64,000 bases of DNA from Methylomonas sp. ZR1 (GTDB taxonomy: Bacteria > Pseudomonadota > Gammaproteobacteria > Methylococcales > Methylomonadaceae): NCBI RefSeq assembly GCF_013141865.1, contig NZ_RCST01000001.1, positions 4,650,001-4,714,000 on the forward strand, given 5' to 3'. Position 1 is the first letter of the stretch. Each line of letters starts with the position of its first letter. The notes beneath the pieces were generated by a model. The model was given only the letters and a program-made list of their open reading frames with translations, had not been told where the DNA came from and ran no database searches. Positions 1 to 8,122 of this stretch are shown here, one piece after another. The translations under genes and the position numbers were made by a program.

Positions 1-1154
1 TGGCCGCATGCGCCGTTCGAAATCCCTGCCGACATCAAAGCCGGTTGGGACGCCAATGCCAAAGGCGCCAAACTGGAAAGCGCCTGGAACGACAAATTTG
101 CGGCCTACAAAGCCGCACACCCTGAACTCGCGGCCGAATTTGAACGTCGCGTGATCAAAAACGAACTGCCTGCCGATTGGGCTGAAAAATCCAAAGCGTT
201 TATCGCTGCGGTGGATGCCAAAGGCGAAACCATCGCCAGCCGCAAAGCCTCACAAAACACCCTGAACGGCTTTGGCCCCTTGTTGCCCGAATTACTGGGC
301 GGCTCTGCCGACTTGGCGGGCTCCAACCTGACCCTGTGGTCCGGCTGCAAAGACGTCAACCAACCGGGCTTCGATGGCAACTACGCCTACTACGGTGTGC
401 GTGAATTCGGTATGTCCGCCATCATGAACGGCATCACCCTGCACGGCGGCTTCAAACCCTACGGCGCCACCTTCCTGATGTTCAGCGAATACGCCCGTAA
501 CGCCCTGCGCATGGCCGCGTTGATGAAAATCCCGACCATCTTCGTTTACACCCACGACTCCATTGGTCTGGGCGAAGACGGCCCCACCCATCAACCGGTC
601 GAACAAACCGCCACCCTGCGCATGATCCCCAACATGCACGTCTGGCGCCCTTGCGACGCGGTCGAGTCGGCCGTGTGCTGGAAAGCCGCCATCGAACGTC
701 AAGACGGACCGAGCACTCTGATCTTCTCTCGTCAAAACCTGCCGCACGTGCCCCGTACCAACGCACAAATTGACGCGATCAGCAAAGGGGGCTACATCCT
801 GAAAGACAGCGATGGCACACCGGACGCGATCATCATTGCCACCGGATCCGAAGTGGAATTGGCATTGAAAGCGGCCGATGCACTGGCTGCGAAAGGCAAA
901 AAAATCCGCGTGGTGTCATTACCGTCTACCAACGTCTTCGAAGCGCAAGACCAAGCTTACAAAGACAGCGTATTGCCGCCAAGCGTGACTCAGCGCGTGG
1001 TAGTAGAAGCGGGAGTAACCGACAGCTGGTGGAAATACGCCGGCAGCGCGGGTAGAGTCGTAGGATTGGACCGTTTCGGCGAATCGGCCCCGGCAGGTCA
1101 GCTCTTCAAAGAGTTCGGCTTTACCGTGGACAATGTCGTCGCTAATGTGGAAGC
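1..1154 (+). repeat. Long direct repeat, left copy (tkt)
   Basis: Bases 1-1154 match 60651-61804 without a difference that I could find, at a constant offset of 60,650. The left boundary is the window edge, so the repeat may be longer. Identity ends within the last four codons of tkt and the downstream DNA is unrelated at nucleotide level. This is typical of a gene kept identical by conversion or of a recent duplication. As direct repeats, the two copies could recombine and delete or duplicate the 60 kb between them. Confidence 0.93.
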
Positions 1155-1164
1155 CGTTCTTTAA
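1..1164 (+). CDS. tkt: Transketolase, first copy (3' part; 5' end outside window)
   Basis: Transketolase transfers two-carbon units between sugar phosphates with thiamine diphosphate; in RuMP organisms it helps regenerate ribulose 5-phosphate. The frame is open from base 1 to TAA at 1162-1164 and encodes the last 387 or so residues, covering the pyrimidine-binding and C-terminal domains. Every residue I compared matches the C-terminal part of the complete copy at 59799-61814. The nucleotide sequence is identical up to about 1154, then shows two synonymous differences (1155 and 1158) before the stop. It is cut by the window edge and shows no sign of being a pseudogene. An unrecognised repeat-protein gene follows 71 bp downstream, as after the second copy. 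Confidence 0.97.
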   Translation, partial: WPHAPFEIPADIKAGWDANAKGAKLESAWNDKFAAYKAAHPELAAEFERRVIKNELPADWAEKSKAFIAAVDAKGETIASRKASQNTLNGFGPLLPELLGGSADLAGSNLTLWSGCKDVNQPGFDGNYAYYGVREFGMSAIMNGITLHGGFKPYGATFLMFSEYARNALRMAALMKIPTIFVYTHDSIGLGEDGPTHQPVEQTATLRMIPNMHVWRPCDAVESAVCWKAAIERQDGPSTLIFSRQNLPHVPRTNAQIDAISKGGYILKDSDGTPDAIIIATGSEVELALKAADALAAKGKKIRVVSLPSTNVFEAQDQAYKDSVLPPSVTQRVVVEAGVTDSWWKYAGSAGRVVGLDRFGESAPAGQLFKEFGFTVDNVVANVEAVL

Positions 1165-1178
1165 TTTTGTAAACTTAG

Positions 1179-1210
1179 GTGAGGTTTGGATTAAATGATC
1201 GAAGCCTCAC
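1179..1210 (+). terminator. Hairpin after tkt copy 1, possible weak terminator
   Basis: A 9-bp stem with one G-T pair (1179-1187 with 1202-1210) lies between the tkt stop and the next start. It is followed by GTTTCT rather than a solid T-run, so termination would be partial at best. Read-through into the repeat-protein gene is likely. Confidence 0.35.
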
Positions 1211-1235
1211 GTTTCTAACAGCATAGGTGATAGAC

Positions 1236-1919
1236 GTGAAAAGAAATGAATTAACGAAAGGCGTGATGGCAGCTCTAATGCTGACCAGTTCCTTAGCTAT
1301 GGCGGGATCGGATTATCCGGCGGCTGATTATCAGCCAAAGGTGCTCTATACCAATCCTGAATATAACGACAGCAAAGCTGCCCCTGCGGCTGCCACAGCA
1401 CCTGCAGCGAAACCAGCTGTAAAAGAAGTTGAAGCGGATCCAGCTTTCCCAGCGACGAATTTTCAACCTAAAGTGTTATACAGCGATGCTGACTACAAGC
1501 ACAGCTCTGCAGCACCAAGTGCGGCTAAATCGTCAAGCTCGTCATCTGCCTCCACAACTTCTGCGGAAGCAGCGGTAGATGTGATACAAACAGAAAAGGC
1601 TGCCTCCTCTGATTTTTCCTACATTGGTTTAATTTTGTTGGCTGTAGCCGGATTTTTTATCTACAACAAAAAATCGCCTAAAAGTGCCAAAGGTTCTTCA
1701 GCTGATGATTACCAAGTTGCATCTGGCGCAACCGGCGTTGAAAAGTATCTGGAAAAAATGGGTGCGAATAAAACCGGCGTTGCCAAATACTTGGAAAAAC
1801 AAGATTCCAATCCTGCTACCGGTGTTGCCAAATACATGGCAAAGCAAATCGTAAGAGATCGGGAAGCGGCCGCTGCGAAAGCGACTGGCGTGGAAAAGTA
1901 TTTACGTGATAAAGCTTAA
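1236..1919 (+). CDS. Unrecognised membrane protein: PA-QPK motifs outside, TGVxKYL repeats inside
   Basis: I recognise no named family. GTG at 1236 is chosen because AGGTGA (1225-1230) sits 5 nt upstream; a GTG at 1227 would add three residues. The 227-residue product has a signal peptide (about 1-23, ending AMA), two copies of [YF]PA[AT][DN][YF]QPKVLY (27-38 and 71-82) in an Ala/Ser-rich stretch, and one hydrophobic helix (about 127-143) followed by NKK. Four TGVxKYL units follow at 166, 180, 195 and 217. The positive-inside rule puts the motifs in the periplasm and the repeats in the cytosol. It contains no Cys or Trp. The right-hand locus (61892-63641) carries the same two parts as separate genes. 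It lies between tkt and tal; a role in organising RuMP enzymes is speculation. Confidence 0.85.
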   Translation: MKRNELTKGVMAALMLTSSLAMAGSDYPAADYQPKVLYTNPEYNDSKAAPAAATAPAAKPAVKEVEADPAFPATNFQPKVLYSDADYKHSSAAPSAAKSSSSSSASTTSAEAAVDVIQTEKAASSDFSYIGLILLAVAGFFIYNKKSPKSAKGSSADDYQVASGATGVEKYLEKMGANKTGVAKYLEKQDSNPATGVAKYMAKQIVRDREAAAAKATGVEKYLRDKA

Positions 1920-1993
1920 TAGCATCTGATTTCTGATGCGGATTGCTGGAACTTAAGGGTTAAACGTTAACTCTGAACCGGCAGATTTAAATG

Positions 1994-2054
1994 ATCGCCA
2001 CTTCGTATTTTTTAAAGCGTGTGTTTCGGCTTTGAATATATGCCAAGTGGCGAT
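1994..2054 (+). other. Inverted repeat in the leader region of tal
   Basis: The 284 bp between the repeat-protein gene and tal hold a perfect 10-bp inverted repeat (1994-2003 with 2045-2054) around a 41-nt AT-rich interior. Two weaker 5-bp stems flank it. There is no T-run directly after it, so it is not a classical terminator. It could be a leader structure, an operator or the body of a small RNA. No riboswitch class was recognised. Confidence 0.4.
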
Positions 2055-2203
2055 TCAGTCTTATCAATATAGCTAAAAATAGAGTTTCATCACCAGGGAC
2101 TCTTTTGCAATCAATCTCCTGCAAGAATTGCTGAACATCTTTTGCTTGTAAAGCTCAGTTCAAACGAGGGGGAAGAATTAACAACACATCTGAGGATAAT
2201 CCT

Positions 2204-3193
2204 ATGGCAAAAAATTTACTCGAACAACTCCGTGAAATAACTGTGGTTGTCGCCGATACCGGTGATATTCAAGCGATCGAAACTTTCAAACCGCGCGATG
2301 CAACCACCAATCCCTCTTTGATCACCGCTGCTGCACAAATGCCGCAATATCAAGGAATTGTTGACGATACTTTGAAAGGTGCGAGAGCAACATTGGGTGC
2401 CGCTGCTTCGGCTGCAGAAGTTGTGACCCTGGCATTTGATCGTTTGGCCGTGTCTTTTGGCTTGAAAATTCTGGAAATCGTCGAAGGGCGTGTATCGACT
2501 GAAGTTGATGCGCGTTTGTCTTACGATACCGAAGCCACCATCGCTAAAGGTCGCGACTTGATCGCTCAATACGAAGCTGCAGGCATTTCCAAAGAGCGCG
2601 TTTTAATTAAAATCGCTGCTACCTGGGAAGGCATTCAAGCTGCCGCCGTATTGGAAAAAGAAGGTATTCACACCAACCTGACATTGTTGTTCGGTTTGCA
2701 CCAAGCGATTGCTTGTGCGGAAAACGGTATCACACTGATTTCACCATTCGTTGGCCGTATCTTAGACTGGTATAAAAAAGACACAGGCCGTGATTCTTAT
2801 GCGCCTGCTGAAGATCCAGGTGTATTGTCAGTGACCGAAGTCTATAACTACTACAAAAAATTCGGCTACAAAACCGAAGTCATGGGCGCCAGCTTCCGTA
2901 ACATCGGCGAGATCACCGAATTGGCGGGCTGCGATTTGTTGACCATCGCGCCGTCTTTATTGGCAGAGTTGCAATCCGTTGAGGGTGACTTGCCGCGCAA
3001 ACTGGATCCTGCCAAAGCAGCAACAGCTTCTTCAATCGAAAAAATTTCAGTCGACAAAGCCACTTTTGACCGCATGCATGAAGAAAACCGGATGGCTAAA
3101 GAAAAATTGGCCGAAGGTATCGATGGTTTCGCCAAAGCGCTGGAAGCACTGGAAAAATTGTTGTCGGACCGTTTGGCTGCCTTGGAAGCCTAA
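2204..3193 (+). CDS. tal: Transaldolase
   Basis: Transaldolase moves a dihydroxyacetone unit between sugar phosphates and belongs to the regeneration branch of the RuMP cycle and the non-oxidative pentose phosphate pathway; it is cytosolic. The 329-residue length and sequence fit the TalB type, with the signature DATTNPSL near residue 32 and the Schiff-base lysine in [11 protein letters not shown] at about K136. GAGGAT lies 7-8 nt upstream of the ATG. The gene sits between the repeat-protein gene and fba, so the cluster reads tkt, repeat protein, tal, fba. Confidence 0.97.
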   Translation: MAKNLLEQLREITVVVADTGDIQAIETFKPRDATTNPSLITAAAQMPQYQGIVDDTLKGARATLGAAASAAEVVTLAFDRLAVSFGLKILEIVEGRVSTEVDARLSYDTEATIAKGRDLIAQYEAAGISKERVLIKIAATWEGIQAAAVLEKEGIHTNLTLLFGLHQAIACAENGITLISPFVGRILDWYKKDTGRDSYAPAEDPGVLSVTEVYNYYKKFGYKTEVMGASFRNIGEITELAGCDLLTIAPSLLAELQSVEGDLPRKLDPAKAATASSIEKISVDKATFDRMHEENRMAKEKLAEGIDGFAKALEALEKLLSDRLAALEA

Positions 3194-3239
3194 TCTTGGT
3201 CTAGCCGCCGAGTGCAGGCGCTCGGTTGTTTAAGATTTG

Positions 3240-3269
3240 CAAGGCCGCCGAATCGAGTACGCGGCCTTG
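3240..3269 (+). terminator. Hairpin between tal and fba
   Basis: A perfect 9-bp GC-rich stem (3240-3248 with 3261-3269) is followed by ATTTGTTATTA. A smaller GC hairpin precedes it at about 3208-3225. It lies 26 nt before the fba start, so it may reduce rather than end transcription into fba, or stabilise the 3' end of tal mRNA. Confidence 0.55.
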
Positions 3270-3294
3270 ATTTGTTATTAACAGGATAAAATTT

Positions 3295-4374
3295 ATGCCA
3301 CAAAAAATATTTGATGTTGTTAAGCCGGGTGTTGTCACCGGTGAAGATGTACAAAAAATCTTTGCTATCTGCAAAGAAAATAATTTTGCGTTGCCGGCTG
3401 TAAACGTCATCAGCACCGATACCATTAACTCGGTATTGGAAGCGGCAGCAAAAGCCAAGTCACCTGTCGTCATTCAATTTTCTAATGGCGGCGCCGCATT
3501 CGTTGCTGGTAAAGGTCTGAAACTGGAAGGCCAAGGCTGTTCTATCGTTGGCGCCATTTCCGGTGCTCACCATGTTCACCGCATGGCGGAGCTGTATGGC
3601 GTACCTGTTATTTTGCATACAGATCACGCGGCAAAAAAATTGCTGCCATGGGTAGACGGCATGCTGGATGAAGGTGAAAAATTCTTCGCTGAAACCGGCA
3701 AGCCTTTGTTCAGCTCGCACATGCTGGATCTTTCCGAAGAAAGTTTGCAAGAAAACATTGAAATCTGCGGTAAGTATCTGGAGCGCATGTCCAAAATGGG
3801 TATGACTCTGGAAATCGAACTGGGTTGTACCGGCGGCGAGGAAGACGGCGTCGACAACAGCGGTATGGATCATTCTGCTTTGTATACCCAGCCGGAAGAT
3901 GTTGCTTACGCTTACGAGCACCTGAGCAAAATCAGCCATCGTTTCACAATTGCCGCATCGTTCGGTAACGTGCATGGTGTTTACTCTCCAGGCAACGTCA
4001 AATTGACGCCGAAAATTTTGGACAACTCACAAAAGTATGTTTCAGAGAAATTCGGTCTGCCGCATAACAGTTTGAACTTCGTGTTCCATGGCGGTTCAGG
4101 TTCTTCTCCTGAAGAAATTAAAGAATCTATCAGCTACGGCGTTATTAAAATGAACATCGATACCGACACCCAATGGGCTAGCTGGGCCGGTGTGATGGAG
4201 TTTTACAAAAAGAACGAAGGCTATTTGCAAAGTCAAATAGGCAATCCAGAAGGTGCCGATAAACCGAACAAAAAATACTATGACCCACGTGTCTGGCAAC
4301 GCGCCGGCCAAGTTGGCATGGTGACTCGTTTAGAGCAAGCCTTCCAAGAATTAAACGCAGTTAATTCGCTGTAA
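3295..4374 (+). CDS. fba: Fructose-bisphosphate aldolase, class II (FbaA type)
   Basis: This zinc-dependent aldolase interconverts fructose 1,6-bisphosphate with glyceraldehyde 3-phosphate and dihydroxyacetone phosphate, the cleavage step of the RuMP/glycolytic variant. The 359 residues are full length and very close to E. coli FbaA along the whole chain, including the metal-site HTDHAAKK near residue 108, the ELGCTGGEEDGVDN loop, and NFVFHGGSGS and NIDTDTQW in the C-terminal half. It is the last gene of the left carbon-assimilation cluster and is followed by a hairpin and the flagellar promoter region. Confidence 0.97.
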   Translation: MPQKIFDVVKPGVVTGEDVQKIFAICKENNFALPAVNVISTDTINSVLEAAAKAKSPVVIQFSNGGAAFVAGKGLKLEGQGCSIVGAISGAHHVHRMAELYGVPVILHTDHAAKKLLPWVDGMLDEGEKFFAETGKPLFSSHMLDLSEESLQENIEICGKYLERMSKMGMTLEIELGCTGGEEDGVDNSGMDHSALYTQPEDVAYAYEHLSKISHRFTIAASFGNVHGVYSPGNVKLTPKILDNSQKYVSEKFGLPHNSLNFVFHGGSGSSPEEIKESISYGVIKMNIDTDTQWASWAGVMEFYKKNEGYLQSQIGNPEGADKPNKKYYDPRVWQRAGQVGMVTRLEQAFQELNAVNSL

Positions 4375-4388
4375 TATCTTGATAAAGC

Positions 4389-4412
4389 TGCAAAGGCCGT
4401 GAGGTCTTTGCA
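4389..4412 (+). terminator. Rho-independent-like terminator after fba
   Basis: A 10-bp stem with one G-T pair (4389-4398 with 4403-4412) and a GTGA tetraloop starts 14 nt after the fba stop and is followed by GTTCTTTCTG. It plausibly separates the fba transcript from the flagellar operon. Confidence 0.6.
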
Positions 4413-4474
4413 GTTCTTTCTGCAAAACATCCACAAGCTGAGTCAAAAATTTGACTTAACAGCTACAATTCCTC

Positions 4475-4495
4475 CAGGTATTTTTCGCATACCTG
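4475..4495 (+). other. Perfect 7-bp inverted repeat upstream of fliL
   Basis: CAGGTAT and ATACCTG are separated by a 7-nt T-rich loop, about 125 bp before the candidate sigma-54 promoter. It could be an activator or repressor site or a second weak terminator. The position would suit an enhancer-binding protein, but I cannot match it to a known operator. Confidence 0.3.
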
Positions 4496-4619
4496 AGCTC
4501 CGCTTTTTGCCTAACTGCTTTCCAGTGACGGCTATACTATTATTCTAAAACGATGTTTTTTCTTGTATGATCAAATCCAGCTGATTTTCGTACAGTGGTC
4601 TGATTGAGCTTGAATATTT

Positions 4620-4635
4620 TGGCGCGTATTGTGCT
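4620..4635 (+). promoter_or_regulatory. Candidate sigma-54 (-24/-12) promoter of the flagellar operon
   Basis: TGGCGC-N5-GTGCT has GG and GC exactly 10 nt apart, as in the RpoN consensus TGGCAC-N5-TTGCA, with mismatches at two less critical positions. Transcription would start near 4646 and leave a 12-nt leader that holds the ribosome site AAGGTGG. Sigma-54 control of flagellar genes is usual in polar-flagellated Gammaproteobacteria. Confidence 0.55.
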
Positions 4636-4657
4636 GTAAAAATTTAAAAGGTGGAAA

Positions 4658-5206
4658 ATGGCAGAAGCCCATGGGAAAGAAGAAGGTAAGAAGTCTTCCA
4701 AGAAAATAATCATAATAATCGTCGCGGTTGTCTTGGTTTTGGCTGGCGCGGGAGGTTGGGCTTATTTCTTTCTGAATAAGCCGGCCGACGCCGAGCATAA
4801 GGAAGAAGGCGATGCCAAGCATGACAAGGCGGAGCACAAGGATGAAGCCGCGCATGAAGAAGAGGCCGGCCACGAAAAAGTCGCTGAGCCTGATGTTTAT
4901 TATGATTTACCAAGCCCCTTATTGGTTAATTTTCCCGCCGGCTCCGGCGCAAAAGTGATCAGAATATCCCTGACAATATTGATGAAAGGTGAGGCGAGTA
5001 AGGATGCGATGAAAAAGCATGAGCCGATGATACGCAACAATTTGTTGATGGCCATCAGTGCAGTGGGTGCGGAAAAGGCGAAAACCTTGGAAGGAAAACA
5101 AGAGTTAAAAGCCATGATGCAAGCCGAAATTGGTAAAGTTTTGGAAAAAATGGCCGGTAAAAACACCGTTAAAGATGTGTACTTCACTGAATTTGTAATG
5201 CAATAA
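4658..5206 (+). CDS. fliL: Flagellar basal-body protein FliL
   Basis: FliL is a single-pass inner-membrane protein that surrounds the stators and supports motor torque. The 182 residues show a Lys-rich cytosolic start, one transmembrane helix (about 16-37), an unusually His/Glu/Lys-rich linker (about 45-78), and the periplasmic FliL domain with a conserved end (DVYFTEFVMQ). The linker is low-complexity and repeatedly reads HKxE or HExE. It is the first gene of the operon, and fliM starts directly after its stop codon. Confidence 0.93.
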   Translation: MAEAHGKEEGKKSSKKIIIIIVAVVLVLAGAGGWAYFFLNKPADAEHKEEGDAKHDKAEHKDEAAHEEEAGHEKVAEPDVYYDLPSPLLVNFPAGSGAKVIRISLTILMKGEASKDAMKKHEPMIRNNLLMAISAVGAEKAKTLEGKQELKAMMQAEIGKVLEKMAGKNTVKDVYFTEFVMQ

Positions 5207-6187
5207 ATGTCAACCGCCGATCTATTATCACAAGACGAAATCGATGCGCTACTGCATGGCGTGGACGACGGCGACGTCGATACAGGGGCTGATGAAGATT
5301 ACAGTCGAGGTACAGCCAGAGTCTATGATTTTAACAGTCAGGAACGGATTGTTCGGGGGCGAATGCCCACCTTGGAAATGGTCAACGAGCGCTTCGCTCG
5401 CCATTTTCGGATAGCGTTATTTAACTTTTTAAGGCGTGCTGCGGAAATATCTGTTTCCGGGATTCAAGTACAGAAGTTTTCTGAATTCATTCAGGGCTTA
5501 TTCGTACCGACTAATTTGAATGTGATTCGGATGTCGCCTTTACGCGGGCGGGCATTGATCGTGATGGAGCCGCGATTGGTGTTTACCGCTGTCGATAACT
5601 TTTTCGGCGGTGGCGGTCAGTTTTATAACAAGGTTGAGGGCAGGGAGTTCACGCCGACCGAAATGCGCATTATTCGGCTGATCATCGACATGATTTTCAA
5701 GGATTTAGCCGAAGCCTGGAAACCCGTGATGGATATTGACTTTGAATACATCAATTCAGAAGTCAATCCGCAGTTCGCCAACATTGTCAGTCCTTCGGAA
5801 ATCGTGGTGATTTCCACTATCCATGTGGAGTTGGAGGGCGGCGGTGGCGATATCAATATTGCAATGCCTTACTCCATGATTGAACCTATCAGAGAATTGC
5901 TGGATGCGGTAACCAGCGACCGGGGTGAGGTGGATGGCCGTTGGCAAGATTCGCTAAGAGTTGAAATTATGCGTAGCGAAGTGGTCGTCAACAGTAAACT
6001 GATAGAAAAAGAAATGTCTATCAGCGAAGTGATTGAGCTTAAAAAAGGCGATGTGATTCCTATAGAAATGCCGGAAACCGTATTACTCGAAGTTGAGGAT
6101 GTGCCGGTTTTTCGGGGCAAATTAGGGCTTTCCGATGGTAACTACGCCATCGAAATTACAGAAAAAATGACGCTGGATAATATTTGA
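5207..6187 (+). CDS. fliM: Flagellar motor switch protein FliM
   Basis: FliM forms the C-ring with FliG and FliN and binds phosphorylated CheY to reverse rotation. The 326-residue protein begins with the CheY-binding segment LLSQDEIDALLHG. It continues with the CheC-like middle domain and ends in a SpoA (FliN-like) domain (about 250-320). The ATG follows the fliL TAA with no gap, indicating tight coupling. Confidence 0.97.
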   Translation: MSTADLLSQDEIDALLHGVDDGDVDTGADEDYSRGTARVYDFNSQERIVRGRMPTLEMVNERFARHFRIALFNFLRRAAEISVSGIQVQKFSEFIQGLFVPTNLNVIRMSPLRGRALIVMEPRLVFTAVDNFFGGGGQFYNKVEGREFTPTEMRIIRLIIDMIFKDLAEAWKPVMDIDFEYINSEVNPQFANIVSPSEIVVISTIHVELEGGGGDINIAMPYSMIEPIRELLDAVTSDRGEVDGRWQDSLRVEIMRSEVVVNSKLIEKEMSISEVIELKKGDVIPIEMPETVLLEVEDVPVFRGKLGLSDGNYAIEITEKMTLDNI

Positions 6188-6205
6188 CAGCAGGGAAGGA
6201 TAAGC

Positions 6206-6658
6206 ATGAGTGAAAACGACGAAATCGGTGACGACTGGGCCGCAGCGATGAATGAGCAAGCTGATGCTGAAGCTGATTGGGGCGATGCACTGAAGGAACA
6301 AGCAAACGCGGCAAAGAGCTCTCAGCAAGGTTTTGCCGCAGCGGAGTTTCCCGAATTTAGCGAGCAAAAATCCAGAAATAACGGTCCCAGCAGTGATGAA
6401 GTCAAGCTGGACGTCATTCTCGATGTGCCGGTGACCGTGTCGCTGGAGATCGGTCGAACCAAAATTAATATCCGCAATTTATTGCAGCTAAACCAGGGCT
6501 CGGTTGTAGAGCTGGATCGTTTTGCCGGCGAACCGATGGATGTATTGGTGAATGGTACTTTAGTTGCTCACGGCGAAGTTGTGGTGGTTAACGACAAATT
6601 TGGTATTCGGCTGACCGATATTATCAGTCCGTCGGAGCGAGTCAGAAAGCTCGGCTGA
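6206..6658 (+). CDS. fliN: Flagellar motor switch protein FliN
   Basis: FliN is the lowest C-ring component and also helps export. The 150 residues consist of an acidic, Ala/Gln-rich N-terminal extension (1-65) and a canonical SpoA domain with VTVSLEIGRT, LLQLNQGSVVELD and VVVNDKFGIRLTDI. Its stop overlaps the fliO start (TGATG). Confidence 0.96.
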   Translation: MSENDEIGDDWAAAMNEQADAEADWGDALKEQANAAKSSQQGFAAAEFPEFSEQKSRNNGPSSDEVKLDVILDVPVTVSLEIGRTKINIRNLLQLNQGSVVELDRFAGEPMDVLVNGTLVAHGEVVVVNDKFGIRLTDIISPSERVRKLG

Positions 6659-7101
6659 TGACTGTATCTCGCCTGACTACCCAAATTATTTCGGTATTGA
6701 TTGCACCTGTTGCATGGGCTGACGAAGCGGCTACGTTGCCCAGGCAGACCGCCAAAGTGGTGACTTCCGGGGATGTCGCACAATGGCTGTTGGCGTTGAT
6801 ATTGGTGTTGGCGCTATTTTTTCTGTCGGTGTGGCTATTACGTAAAAGCGGCAGTTTGGCTTTTGTCGGTAAAAGTCAGTTGGCAGTGCTGGCCGGATTG
6901 TCATTGGGTATGCGTGAAAAATTGGTGTTGGTTAAAGTCGGTGAAAAACAGCTACTGTTAGGCGTTAGTAGCGGGCGTATCGATAAACTGCTTGAGCTTG
7001 AAGGCGACCAGCGCTTGTTTATGAATAGCGCAGACGGGCAGGAAACCAGCGTATTTGCCAAGAAATTGCTGCAGGTCATGCAAGGTAAGCACCATGATTA
7101 A
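6658..7101 (+). CDS. fliO: Flagellar biosynthesis protein FliO
   Basis: FliO is a small membrane protein that helps assemble the FliP core of the flagellar export gate. The 147 residues show a possible signal-like start (residues 1-22), one clear transmembrane helix (about 43-62, followed by LRKSG), and a short cytosolic domain with [24 protein letters not shown], typical of FliO. The identification rests on this pattern plus the fixed position between fliN and fliP. Confidence 0.92.
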   Translation: MTVSRLTTQIISVLIAPVAWADEAATLPRQTAKVVTSGDVAQWLLALILVLALFFLSVWLLRKSGSLAFVGKSQLAVLAGLSLGMREKLVLVKVGEKQLLLGVSSGRIDKLLELEGDQRLFMNSADGQETSVFAKKLLQVMQGKHHD

Positions 7102-7840
7102 GTTGATTTTTTCTTGCCTGATAATAGGCTTACTGTTTTTGCCGGAAGCTGTTTACGCCGCAGTAGGCATAGATGCTATTACGGTAACTAGCAACCCCAA
7201 AGGCGGCGAAACCTATACGGTTACCATCCAGATTTTAGCGTTGATGACTATGCTGACCTTATTGCCGGCATTGTTGTTATCGATGACTTCGTTTACTCGC
7301 ATCATGATTGTACTAGGCTTGCTACGCCAAGCCATAGGTGCCGCACAAGCGCCAAGTAACCAAGTATTATTGGGGCTATCTCTATTTCTAACTATTTTCA
7401 TTATGATGCCGGTGTTGGAAAAAGTTAACGAAACCGCCGTGCAGCCGTACATGGAAGAAAAAATTGACGCAGTGACTGCCTTACAAAATGCCTCCGAGCC
7501 ATTCAAGCAGTTCATGCTCAAGCAAACCCGCGAGGCGGATTTGGATACCTTTGTACGTATCTCTGGCCGTGAGCAAATTGACAAACCGGAAGATGTGCCG
7601 TTTTCCTTGTTGGTGCCGGCTTATGTGACTAGCGAATTGAAAACCGCGTTTCAGATAGGCTTTCTAATTTTTCTGCCGTTCCTGGTCATTGATCTAGTGG
7701 TAGCCAGTGTATTGATGTCTATGGGTATGATGATGCTGTCACCGATGATCGTGTCGTTGCCGTTCAAGATTATGTTGTTTGTGCTGGCGGACGGTTGGAC
7801 CATGGTGATGGAAATGTTGGCGGCCAGCTTTTACGTATAG
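7094..7840 (+). CDS. fliP: Flagellar export gate protein FliP
   Basis: FliP forms the core of the flagellar type III export gate. ATG 7094 is chosen over an upstream in-frame ATG at 7055 because it overlaps the end of fliO by 8 nt and gives a normal 248-residue protein. That protein has a cleavable signal sequence (about 1-20), two transmembrane segments with [18 protein letters not shown], the variable periplasmic part, and the conserved end [15 protein letters not shown]. Confidence 0.96.
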   Translation: MIKLIFSCLIIGLLFLPEAVYAAVGIDAITVTSNPKGGETYTVTIQILALMTMLTLLPALLLSMTSFTRIMIVLGLLRQAIGAAQAPSNQVLLGLSLFLTIFIMMPVLEKVNETAVQPYMEEKIDAVTALQNASEPFKQFMLKQTREADLDTFVRISGREQIDKPEDVPFSLLVPAYVTSELKTAFQIGFLIFLPFLVIDLVVASVLMSMGMMMLSPMIVSLPFKIMLFVLADGWTMVMEMLAASFYV

Positions 7841-7849
7841 GCCAAGCCG

Positions 7850-8122
7850 ATGATGACACCGGAAACCATCTCGGCAATTGCCCAGGACACCGTATTGATT
7901 TCCCTGAAATTAATGGGTCCTATCCTGATTGCCTCCTTGGTTGTGGGTTTGCTGGTGTCCATGTTCCAGGCGGCGACTTCGATTCAAGAACAGACTCTGA
8001 CCTTTATCCCCAAGCTGGCGACTATTATCGCGGTATTGATGATAGCCGGTCCCGGCATGCTGCAAATGCTCATCGATTATTTCCAAGATTTGATGCGCGA
8101 TATTCCTACGCTAATAGGATGA
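7850..8122 (+). CDS. fliQ: Flagellar export gate protein FliQ
   Basis: FliQ is a two-helix subunit that wraps the FliP/FliR core. The 90-residue length is normal, with transmembrane segments at about 17-40 and 54-76 around the conserved VSMFQAATSIQEQTLTFIPK. An ATG at 7853 could be used instead. Its TGA overlaps the fliR ATG by 4 nt. Confidence 0.96.
   Translation: MMTPETISAIAQDTVLISLKLMGPILIASLVVGLLVSMFQAATSIQEQTLTFIPKLATIIAVLMIAGPGMLQMLIDYFQDLMRDIPTLIG

Noticed and set aside
1..1164. Transketolase copy 1 as a 5'-truncated pseudogene
   Set aside because: The frame is open from the first base and matches the complete copy; the truncation is just the window boundary.
7795..8118. Long upstream extension of the fliR frame across fliP and fliQ
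   Set aside because: The extension overlaps two well-supported genes, and the ATGA overlap at 8119 gives a normal-length FliR.
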